Part shown: positions 8,105 to 16,490 of the stretch, one piece after another
How positions within the stretch are numbered: the first letter of the stretch is position 1
Layout of the letters: the number at the start of each line of letters is the position of its first letter
From: Calditrichia bacterium
GTDB taxonomy: Bacteria > Calditrichota > Calditrichia > RBG-13-44-9 > J075
Length of the DNA stretch: 64,000 nt
Reading direction: 5' to 3'
Assembly: GCA_028284445.1 (NCBI GenBank)
Contig: JANQRS010000047.1
Location: 92,769 to 156,768, forward strand
Position numbers and translations under genes: made by a program
Notes under the pieces: generated by a model
What the model was told of the DNA's origin: nothing
Database searches by the model: none
Seen by the model: the letters and a program-made list of their open reading frames with translations, nothing else

Positions 8105-8697
8105 TGATGCTCTCCTTTATGATATTGGTATTTTTTCAGCAATGCGGCCTGAATTTCATCCAGTGGATAAATATCCGGTTGATAGACATAATGACCAATG
8201 ATGCCGTCTACCGTGGCGAAGAGGATGCGGGCCTCCGTCCGCGGGGCATCTACCCCAATTTGCTGCAGGTTCTCTTCAAGTTTGTTGATAATGAAGTCGC
8301 GAAATTCTGCAATTTCTGCTTCCAATAGCTCCATGACCATCGGTTGCATGCGAATTCTGTGAAAAAGACGCCAAAAGTGCGGGTCTTGACGGACAATCTT
8401 AAAGCTGGTGGTAATCAGGTTTTCCAGTTTCTCGACGGGGGAAAGCATCGCCTCAAGGCCATAGTAGATGCCTTTGATTGTGGAAAGGCTGTGCAGTATG
8501 ACTGCTTTAAAGAGCGCTTCTTTGTTGTCAAAATAATTATAGAGGAGTCCCAGGGAGATGTTGGCTGTTTCGGCGATCATGCGTACGGAGGTCTTGTCGT
8601 AGCCGTGCTGAACGAAGAGCGCCATGGCTACATTGAGGATTTTGTTGTAGCTAGCCTCCCGGCGAGCCTGATTGGCATCTCTCTGGCGAGGTGTCAT
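8101..8697 (-). CDS. TetR/AcrR-family transcriptional repressor
   Basis: A 198-residue regulator. The N-terminal TetR helix-turn-helix is at about residues 35-58 (TSVRMIAETANISLGLLYNYF), followed by a helical ligand-binding domain that I cannot assign. The open frame extends 55 codons further upstream, but ATG at 8697 fits family N-termini and leaves the operator and promoter outside the gene. It is co-transcribed with the DinB-like gene. Autoregulation is likely because an 18-bp near-palindrome lies directly downstream of the -10 element. Confidence 0.93.
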   Translation of the reverse strand: MTPRQRDANQARREASYNKILNVAMALFVQHGYDKTSVRMIAETANISLGLLYNYFDNKEALFKAVILHSLSTIKGIYYGLEAMLSPVEKLENLITTSFKIVRQDPHFWRLFHRIRMQPMVMELLEAEIAEFRDFIINKLEENLQQIGVDAPRTEARILFATVDGIIGHYVYQPDIYPLDEIQAALLKKYQYHKGEHQ

Positions 8698-8716
8698 GGG
8701 ATATTGGATGATTTTT

Positions 8717-8734
8717 TGAATGAACGTTCGTTCA
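8717..8734. promoter_or_regulatory. TetR-type operator
   Basis: TGAATGAACGTTCGTTCA is palindromic with one mismatched pair and contains the GAACG/CGTTC half-sites common in TetR-family operators. It sits 20 bp upstream of the tetR start codon, at the expected transcription start. Confidence 0.75.
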
Positions 8735-8735
8735 T

Positions 8736-8764
8736 AAAATAAGATTGTGAGGTGTGCTTTGCAA
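8736..8764 (-). promoter_or_regulatory. Promoter of tetR-dinB
   Basis: On the minus strand, TTGCAA (8764-8759) and TATTTT (8741-8736) are spaced by 17 bp. The operator at 8717-8734 follows immediately, which would block initiation when the repressor is bound. Confidence 0.55.
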
Positions 8765-8821
8765 GTGTTTTTGCGAAAGGGCGGGTGCCTAAGGGATCTC
8801 GGGAATGAACGGCGAACGGAA

Positions 8822-8886
8822 AGGGATGCCATCCTTCGTATCACTGTCTTTATCGCGAGCATAGTGCTTGCAAGGATGGCATCCCT
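8822..8886. repeat. Perfect 15-bp inverted repeat
   Basis: AGGGATGCCATCCTT (8822-8836) and its exact reverse complement (8872-8886) are separated by 35 bp. The loop also has CACT/AGTG pairing potential. There is no T-tract on either side, so a simple terminator is doubtful. Confidence 0.75.
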
Positions 8887-9004
8887 ATAGCGAGGTTGAG
8901 TTTCAGTCGTCCCAAATCGCTGCTCGCTGACCGCGAATTTCTCTAATGCGCGGAAAAACGAGTGGCAGTAGCAGTGGCACAGGGCAGTGATAGACGGCTA
9001 ACCG

Positions 9005-9550
9005 CTAGAACAACCGCACTTCCAACCCCAGCGTCAGCAAACGCCAATGTGGCGGATCACCAAATTCCTCGGAGCCGATTAAGCCTTTGATAATGGCGGA
9101 TGACTGCTTGGAAAGCTGTAGTTTGAAGATCGATCCCATCGTCAGGCTGCTTTCGTAGCGCACACGGCGATTGTTGAAGCTGTCAAGTTCGACAAACTCA
9201 TACATCCCCAATCCGGCGCCGAAGTGGATGGAAGTGGTTTGGCGTTGAAAGGCATTGACAAAGACCATAAAATTCAGGGCAGAATTCCCATAATATAACT
9301 CTTCTGAGGAAATCTCCTGGCTGTCGAAATCCCTTTCGAGATTGCTGTCTTCGCCCTGCCATTTGGAATACGTAAAGCTCCCGTTGATTTGTTCGGTAAA
9401 GGGTAACAAGAGCGAAAAGTTCACATTCGGTTCAGTTCCGATGTTCTCAACACCGGCAAATCCATATTCAAGCGCAATGCTCTGTGCTTTGAGAGATCCC
9501 ATCCCGACAATCGTCACGATCAAAAAGGCGATTCTAAATGCTCTTTTCAT
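9005..9550 (-). CDS. Small outer-membrane beta-barrel protein
   Basis: A 181-residue protein with a clear signal peptide (MKRAFRIAFLIVTIVGMGS, cleavage near LKAQ) and alternating aromatic/polar strands. It ends in LEVRLF, a terminal aromatic residue as in many outer-membrane barrels. I do not recognise a family. ATG at 9550 has an AAGGAGG ribosome-binding site; the longer upstream frame is spurious. It stands alone with long spacers on both sides. Confidence 0.7.
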   Translation of the reverse strand: MKRAFRIAFLIVTIVGMGSLKAQSIALEYGFAGVENIGTEPNVNFSLLLPFTEQINGSFTYSKWQGEDSNLERDFDSQEISSEELYYGNSALNFMVFVNAFQRQTTSIHFGAGLGMYEFVELDSFNNRRVRYESSLTMGSIFKLQLSKQSSAIIKGLIGSEEFGDPPHWRLLTLGLEVRLF

Positions 9551-10046
9551 GCGATGTCCTCCTTGGTTTTTGTCCTGTGCCGCATTGCCTGAATTAGGTG
9601 GCATTCGCCAAGCAATGCACACAGGGGACATATCCTGATGTTCCCCCTACCATCGTCAAAAACATCAGCTCTTGAAGCGATGGTCATATATTTTGCCATA
9701 CCGACAGTGTTTTAACCGTGTAAGAAAACGTGTGTGAATGGGAGTAGAATCGTCTGCGCGGGGCGTATTGACGCCAACCGTGGTAGAAGGAGTGCCGGTT
9801 GCACAACACTGTCTATCTATGATACGCTACAGAAATGATGCCAGTTCGATTTTGGCGCAAAATTATTGGAGTTGGTGGAATGTTTAAGGGTGGGTAAGTG
9901 ATTGATAATTAATTTGTTGTGTGCTTTTTCTTTCCAAGGGCAACAAGCGTCGCATCGACAAATATGCCGACGCTGCTTCGTCATTTGTGGCCGTGAAGAA
10001 TTTTTACAGCGCAGATAGTGGATGCTTTTGTCGAAATGTGGCAGGT
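9551..10046. other. Spacer without recognised gene
   Basis: The only structure seen is a 7-bp stem ACCATCG / CGATGGT (9649-9684) about 100 bp upstream of the barrel gene. The region probably holds that gene's promoter and the 3' end of the sigma-54 activator transcript. Confidence 0.5.
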
Positions 10047-11624
10047 TTATTCACCGCCTTTATTCCGTTTGATGCCGAACTTTTGCATTTTGTAGCGGAC
10101 CGTCCGTTCGGAAATTCCCAGTTCCCGACCGGCAGAGGATTGATTCCAGTCGTTGTTCGTCAGGGCTTCCAACAGCATCATCTTTTCGTAGGCTTCGCGT
10201 TTGGACTTGATATTTTGCCCGTCATCGTCCGACATTTGCGCGACGACTTTTTCGTATTCGCGAGGACGAATTTCCAGTGGCAGGAGGTCCGGTTCAAGCT
10301 TTTCTGCGCCCGGATCCGCCAGAATGACCATGCGTTCTACGATATTCTCCAGTTCGCGTACGTTACCGGGCCACTCATATTGCTCAAAGTGGGCCATGGT
10401 TTCGCTGTGAAATCCGGAAAGCGGTTTCTTATACTTGTCGGCAAGCTTGGTAAGGAAGTGGTTGGCAAGGATGGCGATATCGCCTTTGCGCTCGCGCAGC
10501 GGCGGCAGATTAATTGATACCACATTCAGGCGATAATAGAGATCCTGCCGAAAGTTGCCTTCTTCGAGGCGCAGGCGCAGGTCGCCGCTGGCGGCAATGA
10601 CGCGCACGTCAACTTTAATGGTCTTTGTGCTCCCAAGTGGGCGGATTTCGCTTTCCTGTAAGGCGCGCAGGAATTTGCTCTGGATTTCCAACGGCATGTT
10701 GGCAATTTCGTCGAGAAAGAGCGTTCCGCCGTTGGCTTCCTCAAAGAGGCCCTTTTTGTCGCGATGTGCGCCGGTAAATGCGCCTTTCATATAGCCAAAC
10801 AATTCACCTTCCAACAGGTTTGCCGGAAGCGCCCCACAGTCAACCGCCACGAAGGGGGCATTATGGCGCGGCCCGCTGTAGTGAATCACCCGGGCAATCA
10901 ATTCCTTACCAGTGCCGCTTTCACCTTCCAGCAGCACCCGTGCATCTGTGGGCATCACTCGCTCCAGCAGCGAAAAGATTTCCTGTAGCTTCGGGCTGTT
11001 GCCAATGATGCCGTGAATGGCGTATTTGTTCTCGACTTCGTTGCGCAATCGCTCTGCCTCGGCAAAAACGTCTTTATGCAAGCGGGCATTCTGGATGAAT
11101 TGAGCAAAAGTTGGGGCGAGAATAGTTACCAGCCGCTGTTCCCGTTTCGTGAAATCCGGCTGGGCGCCAAGCCGTACCAGGTTCAGGGCACCGATCATAT
11201 CACCGCGTAGAACAAGCGGTACGCTCAGTGTAGAGGTGATTTCACGGTAACGCGGCTTGTAAAATTGTTTGCCAACGGTTGATTCCAGATCGTTGGTTAA
11301 GAGCGGTGTCTCATGTTTGCTGACCCAACCGGCCAGCAACATATTCAAGAAGTGATCAAGCTTGATTTCACTGACATCCTCCCGGCGGATGAGGGTTTTG
11401 GCTTCCTGCTCTCCAACCGGATCAAAGAGCATCAGCGACCCCTGATCTGCACTGCATAAATTTAGTGTTTCCTCGGTCATTCGCTGCACTACCAGGTCAA
11501 CCTCGAGTGAGGAAGACACCGCTTCCAGGACGTCGTGCAGCTTTTCAAAATCGTCTATTTGATCTTTTAAGCTGCTTATTTCTGCTTCATACTGTGCTAT
11601 TTTTCTTTCACTTGCGGAACCCAT
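10047..11624 (-). CDS. GAF-domain sigma-54-dependent transcriptional activator
   Basis: A 525-residue enhancer-binding protein. A short coiled coil (about 5-45) leads into a GAF sensor domain (about 45-185). The AAA+ domain has Walker A GESGTGKE (about 234-241), the sigma-54-contacting GAFTGA loop (281-286) and Walker B TLFLDE (301-306). A Fis-type helix-turn-helix lies at the C-terminus (NQSSAGRELGISERTVRYKM). There is no receiver domain, so it responds to a small ligand or partner rather than to phosphorylation. The start is uncertain: ATG at 11624 has a close GGGAG, and the frame continues to 11663. I found no clear -24/-12 promoter nearby, so the target is unknown. Confidence 0.93.
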   Translation of the reverse strand: MGSASERKIAQYEAEISSLKDQIDDFEKLHDVLEAVSSSLEVDLVVQRMTEETLNLCSADQGSLMLFDPVGEQEAKTLIRREDVSEIKLDHFLNMLLAGWVSKHETPLLTNDLESTVGKQFYKPRYREITSTLSVPLVLRGDMIGALNLVRLGAQPDFTKREQRLVTILAPTFAQFIQNARLHKDVFAEAERLRNEVENKYAIHGIIGNSPKLQEIFSLLERVMPTDARVLLEGESGTGKELIARVIHYSGPRHNAPFVAVDCGALPANLLEGELFGYMKGAFTGAHRDKKGLFEEANGGTLFLDEIANMPLEIQSKFLRALQESEIRPLGSTKTIKVDVRVIAASGDLRLRLEEGNFRQDLYYRLNVVSINLPPLRERKGDIAILANHFLTKLADKYKKPLSGFHSETMAHFEQYEWPGNVRELENIVERMVILADPGAEKLEPDLLPLEIRPREYEKVVAQMSDDDGQNIKSKREAYEKMMLLEALTNNDWNQSSAGRELGISERTVRYKMQKFGIKRNKGGE

Positions 11625-11730
11625 CACTCCCTGCACTTTCTTCACGAAATATGAACTCGTCAAAATTACCGAATTGGAATAACCCTAATATAGAAGCTGA
11701 TTTTGCAGAGTCAAGAAGATATTGTGGATT

Positions 11731-11773
11731 GATAAATGACGAATGACGAATGACGAATGACAAATGACGAATC
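11731..11773. repeat. GAATGAC heptamer array
   Basis: About five 7-bp units (aaatgac, gaatgac, gaatgac, gaatgac, aaatgac). The inverted version is at 12040-12075. Confidence 0.8.
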
Positions 11774-11868
11774 TGCACGTCAGCAAATCTGTAAAACTCT
11801 GATCAGGCAAGTGGATTGGTTGAATCGTTTATGGTTTTTTGTTAAAGCGTTGAAAAGCGAAAATGTTT

Positions 11869-11928
11869 TTCGTGAACGGCGGAGCCGTTACATAGCTCAG
11901 GCAGATGTTCGCTTCGGGCGAACTTGTG
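11869..11928 (+). repeat. Twin-hairpin dispersed repeat, copy 2
   Basis: Hairpin AACGGC-GGA-GCCGTT, linker ACATAGCTCAGGCAGAT, hairpin GTTCGC-TTCGG-GCGAAC, then TTGTG. It is identical to copy 1 in both stems and differs in the second loop and two linker bases. Confidence 0.75.
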
Positions 11929-12039
11929 TGGGGAGCAAATGGGCAAATCTGCAAATCCGGACAATGTTAAGCGTTAAATCGTTGAGCGAATAAACGAAGA
12001 ACGCTTCAACATTTCAACGATTTAACGATCACTAGTCTC

Positions 12040-12075
12040 CATTCGTCATTTTTCATTCGTCATTTTTCATTTTGA
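12040..12075. repeat. Inverted GAATGAC-type words (CATTCGTCATTTTT)
   Basis: The words cattcgtcatttttcattcg and catttttcatttt are the reverse complement of the array at 11731-11773, with a drifted period. Confidence 0.65.
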
Positions 12076-12209
12076 AATAGAGGCCTCGCGATGTAAGATA
12101 GAAGTCTGTATTTGACAGCGTGCGATTCACCGACTGCAGATTCAACTGACTTCTCCGATCATTGTAGCACGAAAGACACCAGGACCGCTATCAATTTGGG
12201 ATACGCTTC

Positions 12210-13511
12210 ATGACCGAATATACCGTAAATCAGCCTGCCCATGAAACCGAAGATGGCCAAATTGCCCGCTTTCAGCTTGCCAATGGCTTGCGAATTGTGA
12301 TGATGAAGTCGGCGGTTGTGCCGGTCGTTGCTGTAGATATCTGGTATCATGTCGGTTCGAAGAATGAAGAGCGCGGCAAAAGTGGTTTTGCTCACCTCTT
12401 TGAGCATATGATGTTCGAAGGCTCTGCCAATGTCGGCAAAAGTGAGCATATGCGCCTGATTAGCGATGTTGGCGGCACTTGCAACGCCTCAACCAGCAAG
12501 GATCGCACCAACTATTTCCAGGTCGTGCCTGCCAATCAAATCAAGCTGGCACTCTGGCTGGAAGCGGATCGTATGCGCTCTCTGGCGATTACGCCTGAAA
12601 ATTTCGAGAATCAACGCGATACCGTCAAAGAAGAGCGGCGTATGCGCATCGATAATGCCCCCTACGCACCTGTGTTCTACGAAAAGCTGGATGAATTTGC
12701 TTACGAAAGCTGGCCCTATAAGCATTCGATCATGGGATCGATGGATGATCTGGATCGCGCTTCTGTCGATGATGTTAAGGCCTTTCACGATCTTTATTAC
12801 CAGCCGGGCAATGCGGTGTTGGCCGTGGTTGGGGATATCCAGATTCAGGAGACCCTGAAAATTATACAAGACTATTTTGGTGATATACCTGCCGGCGCAG
12901 CGATTCCACCGGTACACTTTGACGAGCCGGAGCAAACTGAAGAAAAACGCCTGGTTTGGCAGGATCCTTTTGCCCCGTTGCCGGCGGTCACCTTCACTTA
13001 TCGCACGCCCGCTTATGGTAGTGCGGATTACTACAGTCTTGAAGTTGCGGAGAAAATCCTTTGCGACGGCGAGAGTTCTCGACTCTATCGCCGCTTTATC
13101 GAAACAGATCGCAGCTTGCTGCATTTCCAGGGCGGTATGGACAATCGCATCGGACCGGGATTGTTCAACTTTTTCGGACAGCTCAAGCCGGGAACAGAAT
13201 TGCCGGTTGTTGAGCAGGCCCTGGGAGAGGAAGTCGAGCGCATCTGCAATGAGCTCCTAAGCGATGAAGAATTGCAAAAAGCCAGGAATCAGTTCCGGGC
13301 CGATTTTGTCAGTCGCCTCGAACGCAATTACGACAAAGCCGATCAACTTTGCTTTTATACTACCTTTTTTGACGAGCCGGAACTGCTCTATACAGAGCTC
13401 GATCGTCTGTTGCAGGTCACACCGGAGATGGTGCGTTCAGCAGCACAAACTTATTTTCGACAAACAAATCGTTCGGTCATCGAAATTGAAGCAGCCGGAC
13501 GTCAACAATAA
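12210..13511 (+). CDS. M16 zinc metallopeptidase, catalytic subunit
   Basis: A 433-residue insulinase-family protein. The inverted zinc motif HLFEH is present at residues 62-66, with a downstream acidic cluster (TVKEERR, about 140) supplying the third ligand. The length fits the half-size M16B class, which works as a heterodimer of an active and an inactive subunit. The next gene, 11 bp downstream, is exactly such a partner. There is no evident signal peptide, so the complex is probably cytoplasmic unless the N-terminus is misassigned. The substrate is likely unfolded peptides. Confidence 0.93.
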   Translation: MTEYTVNQPAHETEDGQIARFQLANGLRIVMMKSAVVPVVAVDIWYHVGSKNEERGKSGFAHLFEHMMFEGSANVGKSEHMRLISDVGGTCNASTSKDRTNYFQVVPANQIKLALWLEADRMRSLAITPENFENQRDTVKEERRMRIDNAPYAPVFYEKLDEFAYESWPYKHSIMGSMDDLDRASVDDVKAFHDLYYQPGNAVLAVVGDIQIQETLKIIQDYFGDIPAGAAIPPVHFDEPEQTEEKRLVWQDPFAPLPAVTFTYRTPAYGSADYYSLEVAEKILCDGESSRLYRRFIETDRSLLHFQGGMDNRIGPGLFNFFGQLKPGTELPVVEQALGEEVERICNELLSDEELQKARNQFRADFVSRLERNYDKADQLCFYTTFFDEPELLYTELDRLLQVTPEMVRSAAQTYFRQTNRSVIEIEAAGRQQ

Positions 13512-13522
13512 GCAGGATAGAT

Positions 13523-14881
13523 ATGACCAAAGTACCCGTGCGTCCTCCCATTGATGATACCCAATTGGGATATCGTTTTCCTGTTATGCACCATTCTACG
13601 CTGGACAACGGCATGGCCTTGACCTGTATTCAGCGGCGCGATATTCCGAAGATCTATTTCCGCATGGGCTTCAAGCTGGGCGACCGGCACATTGATCCTG
13701 CACTCAGTGGATTGACGGATTTGCTGGCCCGGGTATTGAAAAAGGGAACTTTGGATCGCAGTCGTGAAGAGATCGCTTCAGCGGTCGATTTTCGTGGCGG
13801 GTATATTGGTGCCCTGAGCGGCGCGGATGCGCTCTATGTTTTCGGAGAGTTCCTCACGGAATTTGCGGAATTCGGTTTTGAGCTGCTCAGTGAGATTGTT
13901 CGCAGGCCTTTATTCGATGAGAGTATTCTTGCCAAAGAAAAAGAGCGCATGATTGCTGATTTGCAAAACGAACGCAGCAGTCCGGCTTACCTGGGACAGA
14001 TGCAGATCGTTCGCGCGTTGTATACGCCTCATCCATATAGCTATCAAAAAAATGAAGAAACCGTCGCAGCTGTCACTCGCGATCACCTGATTGATTTACA
14101 CCAGCGCCGCTGTCGCCCGGCCGATGCCACGCTGGTCATTGGCGGCGATATTGAGCCACAGGAAGCAGAGCGCCTAAGCGAGCGCTATTTTGGCAAGTGG
14201 CAGGGTGATCCGGATACCAGGGAAGCTGAACCGCTGCCGCCAAACGCCCCACAACGCCGTATCTATCTGATTCATCGTCCCGGCGCTCAGCAGGTAAATT
14301 TGATGCTTGGCAATCCCTTGTTCGAGCGTACTCATGCGGATTATGAGGCAATGGTGCTCACAAATAAGATCCTCGGTGGCGGCGGCAGCGGACGTCTCTT
14401 TCTGAAACTGCGCGAAGAAAAAGGCTATACCTATGGCGCCTATAGTTCGCTGGATGTGCATCGTGAGTACGGCGCCTGGTATGCGCAGGCAGATACGCGC
14501 CCGGAAGTGGTCAGCGCTGCCCTTTCTCTATTCTTCGAAGAATTTGAAAAAATGCGTAGCACGCCGGTTGCCAAGGACGAGCTCGATAGTGCCCGGCGCT
14601 ATGTCGTTGGGGTATTCCCATTACGCAATGAAGCACCGTCTTCTATCGCCAACCTGGCGCTTTGGCAGCGGCTTTACGGTTTCCCGGATAGCTATTGGGA
14701 AGAGCACCTGCGCCGTCTGGAGGCCATCAGCGTCGCTGACGTCCAGCGTGCTTCTGATACATACATTCGGCCCGATAACATGTCCATTGTGGCCGTCGGC
14801 GATGCCGGCAATCTGGCTGCGGAGCTCGGCGCCTTCGGCGAAGTTGAGATTCTAAACGAACGCCTCGAGGCGGAGAAATAA
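13523..14881 (+). CDS. M16 peptidase-like protein, non-catalytic subunit
   Basis: A 452-residue insulinase-family protein in which the zinc motif is replaced: HLFEH of the neighbour aligns with DLLAR at about residues 66-70. It keeps the Arg/Tyr-containing segment (LREEKGYTYGAYS) that in M16B heterodimers helps bind substrate in the partner's active site. It therefore completes, rather than duplicates, the upstream peptidase. The spacing of 11 bp indicates one operon. A block of AATTCC repeats starts right at the stop codon. Confidence 0.92.
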   Translation: MTKVPVRPPIDDTQLGYRFPVMHHSTLDNGMALTCIQRRDIPKIYFRMGFKLGDRHIDPALSGLTDLLARVLKKGTLDRSREEIASAVDFRGGYIGALSGADALYVFGEFLTEFAEFGFELLSEIVRRPLFDESILAKEKERMIADLQNERSSPAYLGQMQIVRALYTPHPYSYQKNEETVAAVTRDHLIDLHQRRCRPADATLVIGGDIEPQEAERLSERYFGKWQGDPDTREAEPLPPNAPQRRIYLIHRPGAQQVNLMLGNPLFERTHADYEAMVLTNKILGGGGSGRLFLKLREEKGYTYGAYSSLDVHREYGAWYAQADTRPEVVSAALSLFFEEFEKMRSTPVAKDELDSARRYVVGVFPLRNEAPSSIANLALWQRLYGFPDSYWEEHLRRLEAISVADVQRASDTYIRPDNMSIVAVGDAGNLAAELGAFGEVEILNERLEAEK

Positions 14882-15117
14882 ATTCCAAGGCCCAACAACA
14901 TAAATTCCAAATTCCAACAGAAAAAATTCCAAGTAAGAACTGACTAATTTCCAAATTCCAACAGAAAAAATTCCAAAACATTCTAGCCACCGATGAGTAA
15001 ACGCCAAACCTTTCACGATCCAGAAATCCGTAGAGCGGTCAATACTGCAAATCGTTCGACATTGCAATATCGGTCTGCCCGGATTTGGAAATTTTTCTGT
15101 TGGAATTTGGAATTTCG
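14878..15117. repeat. Inverted AATTCC / GGAATTT repeat pair
   Basis: The left arm at 14878-14985 carries several AAATTCC heptamers and CCAACAGAAAAAATTCC words. The right arm at 15083-15117 is the mirror, ending in ggaatttcgag. About 97 bp of unrelated sequence lies between. The right arm is open in the frame of the next gene. Confidence 0.65.
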
Positions 15118-15118
15118 A

Positions 15119-16174
15119 GTGTGCCGCTTCGTCGCGATAACCTGGCTTATCAGTACCCTTCTGTTTAGCGGCTTACTCACTGCTCAACCCTTCACCATCG
15201 ATCTTGTGGAAGAGGAAATCCGCGCCGGCATGATCGAAACCATCCAAAATGACTTCAGCGGCGCGCAAAGCCGTTTTCAGGGGCTTGTGGATCACTATCC
15301 GCAACGTGCCTGCGGGTATTTTTATCTCGGTGCGGCTATCCAGGCGGAGATGCTTGATGCCGAAAAATACGACCGCCTTGACGAGTTTCTCGACCTGATG
15401 AGCGTCGTAATTGAAAAAGGCGAGAAAATAGTGAAAGAAAATCCCTCTGATCATTTGGCCCGCTTTATGGTTGGCAGCGCTCACCTGTATCGCAGCTTCA
15501 TGGATAGCAAGCGCGGTAAGATGTGGGGGGCATTTCGCAATGCCAACAAAGGGGTCGATAAGCTGGAAGAGATCATCAAGGTTGACACAACCTTCTATGA
15601 TGCCTATCTCGGCGTTGGCAGCTTCAAATACTGGAAGAGTCAAAAAGCCAAGAGCCTAAGCTGGCTGCCCTTCATCAGCGACGAACGCGATTTGGGCATC
15701 AATATGGTGCAGATGGCGATTGAACACGGGCGTCTTGTATCGTTAGTTGCGCGAGATCAATTGGCCTGGATTTTACTGGCGGCAGGCGATCTGGAGGGGG
15801 CAGCAGAGTTGGCGGAAGAGAATCACCGTCAGTTCCCGGAAAGCCGTTTTTTCCTGTCCACTCGAGTGGAGGTCTTGTACAAGGCCCGGCGGTTCACGGA
15901 ACTGCAGCCGCTGTATGAGCAGCTTTTGGTCTCTGTTCGTTCGCTGCCGGACAATAATCATTACAACGAAATTCGTTGTTTGCATCGTTTGGCGGAAATT
16001 GAACACGAGGCCGGACGCCTCTCCAACGCCCTGGAATACTTGAACGCGCTGCTGGCCCTGGAGTTATCCGGAGATGTTCGTGACCGTTCGAAAAAGCATC
16101 TTTCCGCTGCCGAGAAACTGCAGCAGGAATGTCTTTCTGAGCTTCAGGAACAGGAAAAAATGAGTCATCCGTAG
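15119..16174 (+). CDS. Exported TPR-repeat protein
   Basis: With the GTG at 15119 this is a 351-residue protein beginning with a good signal peptide (CRFVAITWLISTLLFSG, cleavage near LLTAQ). The rest is helical with TPR-like repeats (for example GYFYLGAAIQAE, DAYLGVGSFKYW, YNEIRCLHRLAEIEHEAGR). The frame is also open back to 14993, but that extension would place 40 residues, including the translated repeat KFFCWNLEF, before the signal sequence. I consider GTG 15119, directly after the repeat boundary, the real start, although its ribosome-binding site is weak. If so, the repeat inserted into or created the leader. The function is unknown, probably envelope protein-protein contacts. Confidence 0.7.
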   Translation: MCRFVAITWLISTLLFSGLLTAQPFTIDLVEEEIRAGMIETIQNDFSGAQSRFQGLVDHYPQRACGYFYLGAAIQAEMLDAEKYDRLDEFLDLMSVVIEKGEKIVKENPSDHLARFMVGSAHLYRSFMDSKRGKMWGAFRNANKGVDKLEEIIKVDTTFYDAYLGVGSFKYWKSQKAKSLSWLPFISDERDLGINMVQMAIEHGRLVSLVARDQLAWILLAAGDLEGAAELAEENHRQFPESRFFLSTRVEVLYKARRFTELQPLYEQLLVSVRSLPDNNHYNEIRCLHRLAEIEHEAGRLSNALEYLNALLALELSGDVRDRSKKHLSAAEKLQQECLSELQEQEKMSHP

Positions 16175-16490
16175 GCCATTTTTTGCCTGCAATTCCAGTG
16201 AAATATTGAAGTTGTAACAATTATCTTTTTCGTTTCTGTAAAGGCGGAAAGCATCACATATGTCAGGTTGATTTCTGTTAAGATATGACAGTGCCGTGAA
16301 TTCGGTACTACTGATCTGTGAAACAACCGACGCCGAGACCGCATTGCGGATCGAGGTCAAGTATTGCAAAATTGTTGATTTAAATAGCTGTTTTTGTTGG
16401 GTTTGTGTTCAAAAATGGCGATTGCAAAAAGCCTTGATTTTAAATAGGGTGAGGCGTATATTCTCCAAATCAAAAAAAGAGTCAGGTGAT
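16175..16490. other. Leader region of parA
   Basis: No gene is seen although a frame is open upstream of parA. It contains a plausible sigma-70 promoter at 16434-16462. I looked for the parS 16-mer and did not find it. Confidence 0.5.
16434..16462 (+). promoter_or_regulatory. Putative promoter of parAB operon
   Basis: TTGATT and TATATT are separated by 17 bp and end 28 bp before the parA start codon. Confidence 0.5.

Larger units (their letters stand above)
8698..9004. other. Regulatory spacer upstream of tetR
   Basis: It contains the promoter and operator, then a long inverted repeat at 8822-8886, then imperfect AGTGGC/GCAGTG words at about 8961-8992. No gene is seen. Confidence 0.6.
11625..12209. 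repeat. Composite repeat block
   Basis: No gene is seen. Heptamer GAATGAC words (11731-11773) and their inverted counterpart (12040-12075) bracket a twin-hairpin core (11869-11928) and GCAAATC and TTAACGA-like words. The bracket gives the block a terminal-inverted-repeat appearance about 345 bp long. The remaining 135 bp before the peptidase gene is unique sequence. Confidence 0.65.

Noticed and set aside
11869..11928. Possible tRNA-like element (TAGCTCAG and GTTCG words in the twin-hairpin repeat)
   Set aside because: The words resemble D-arm and T-arm boxes, but there is no acceptor stem, anticodon arm or cloverleaf; the structure is two simple hairpins.
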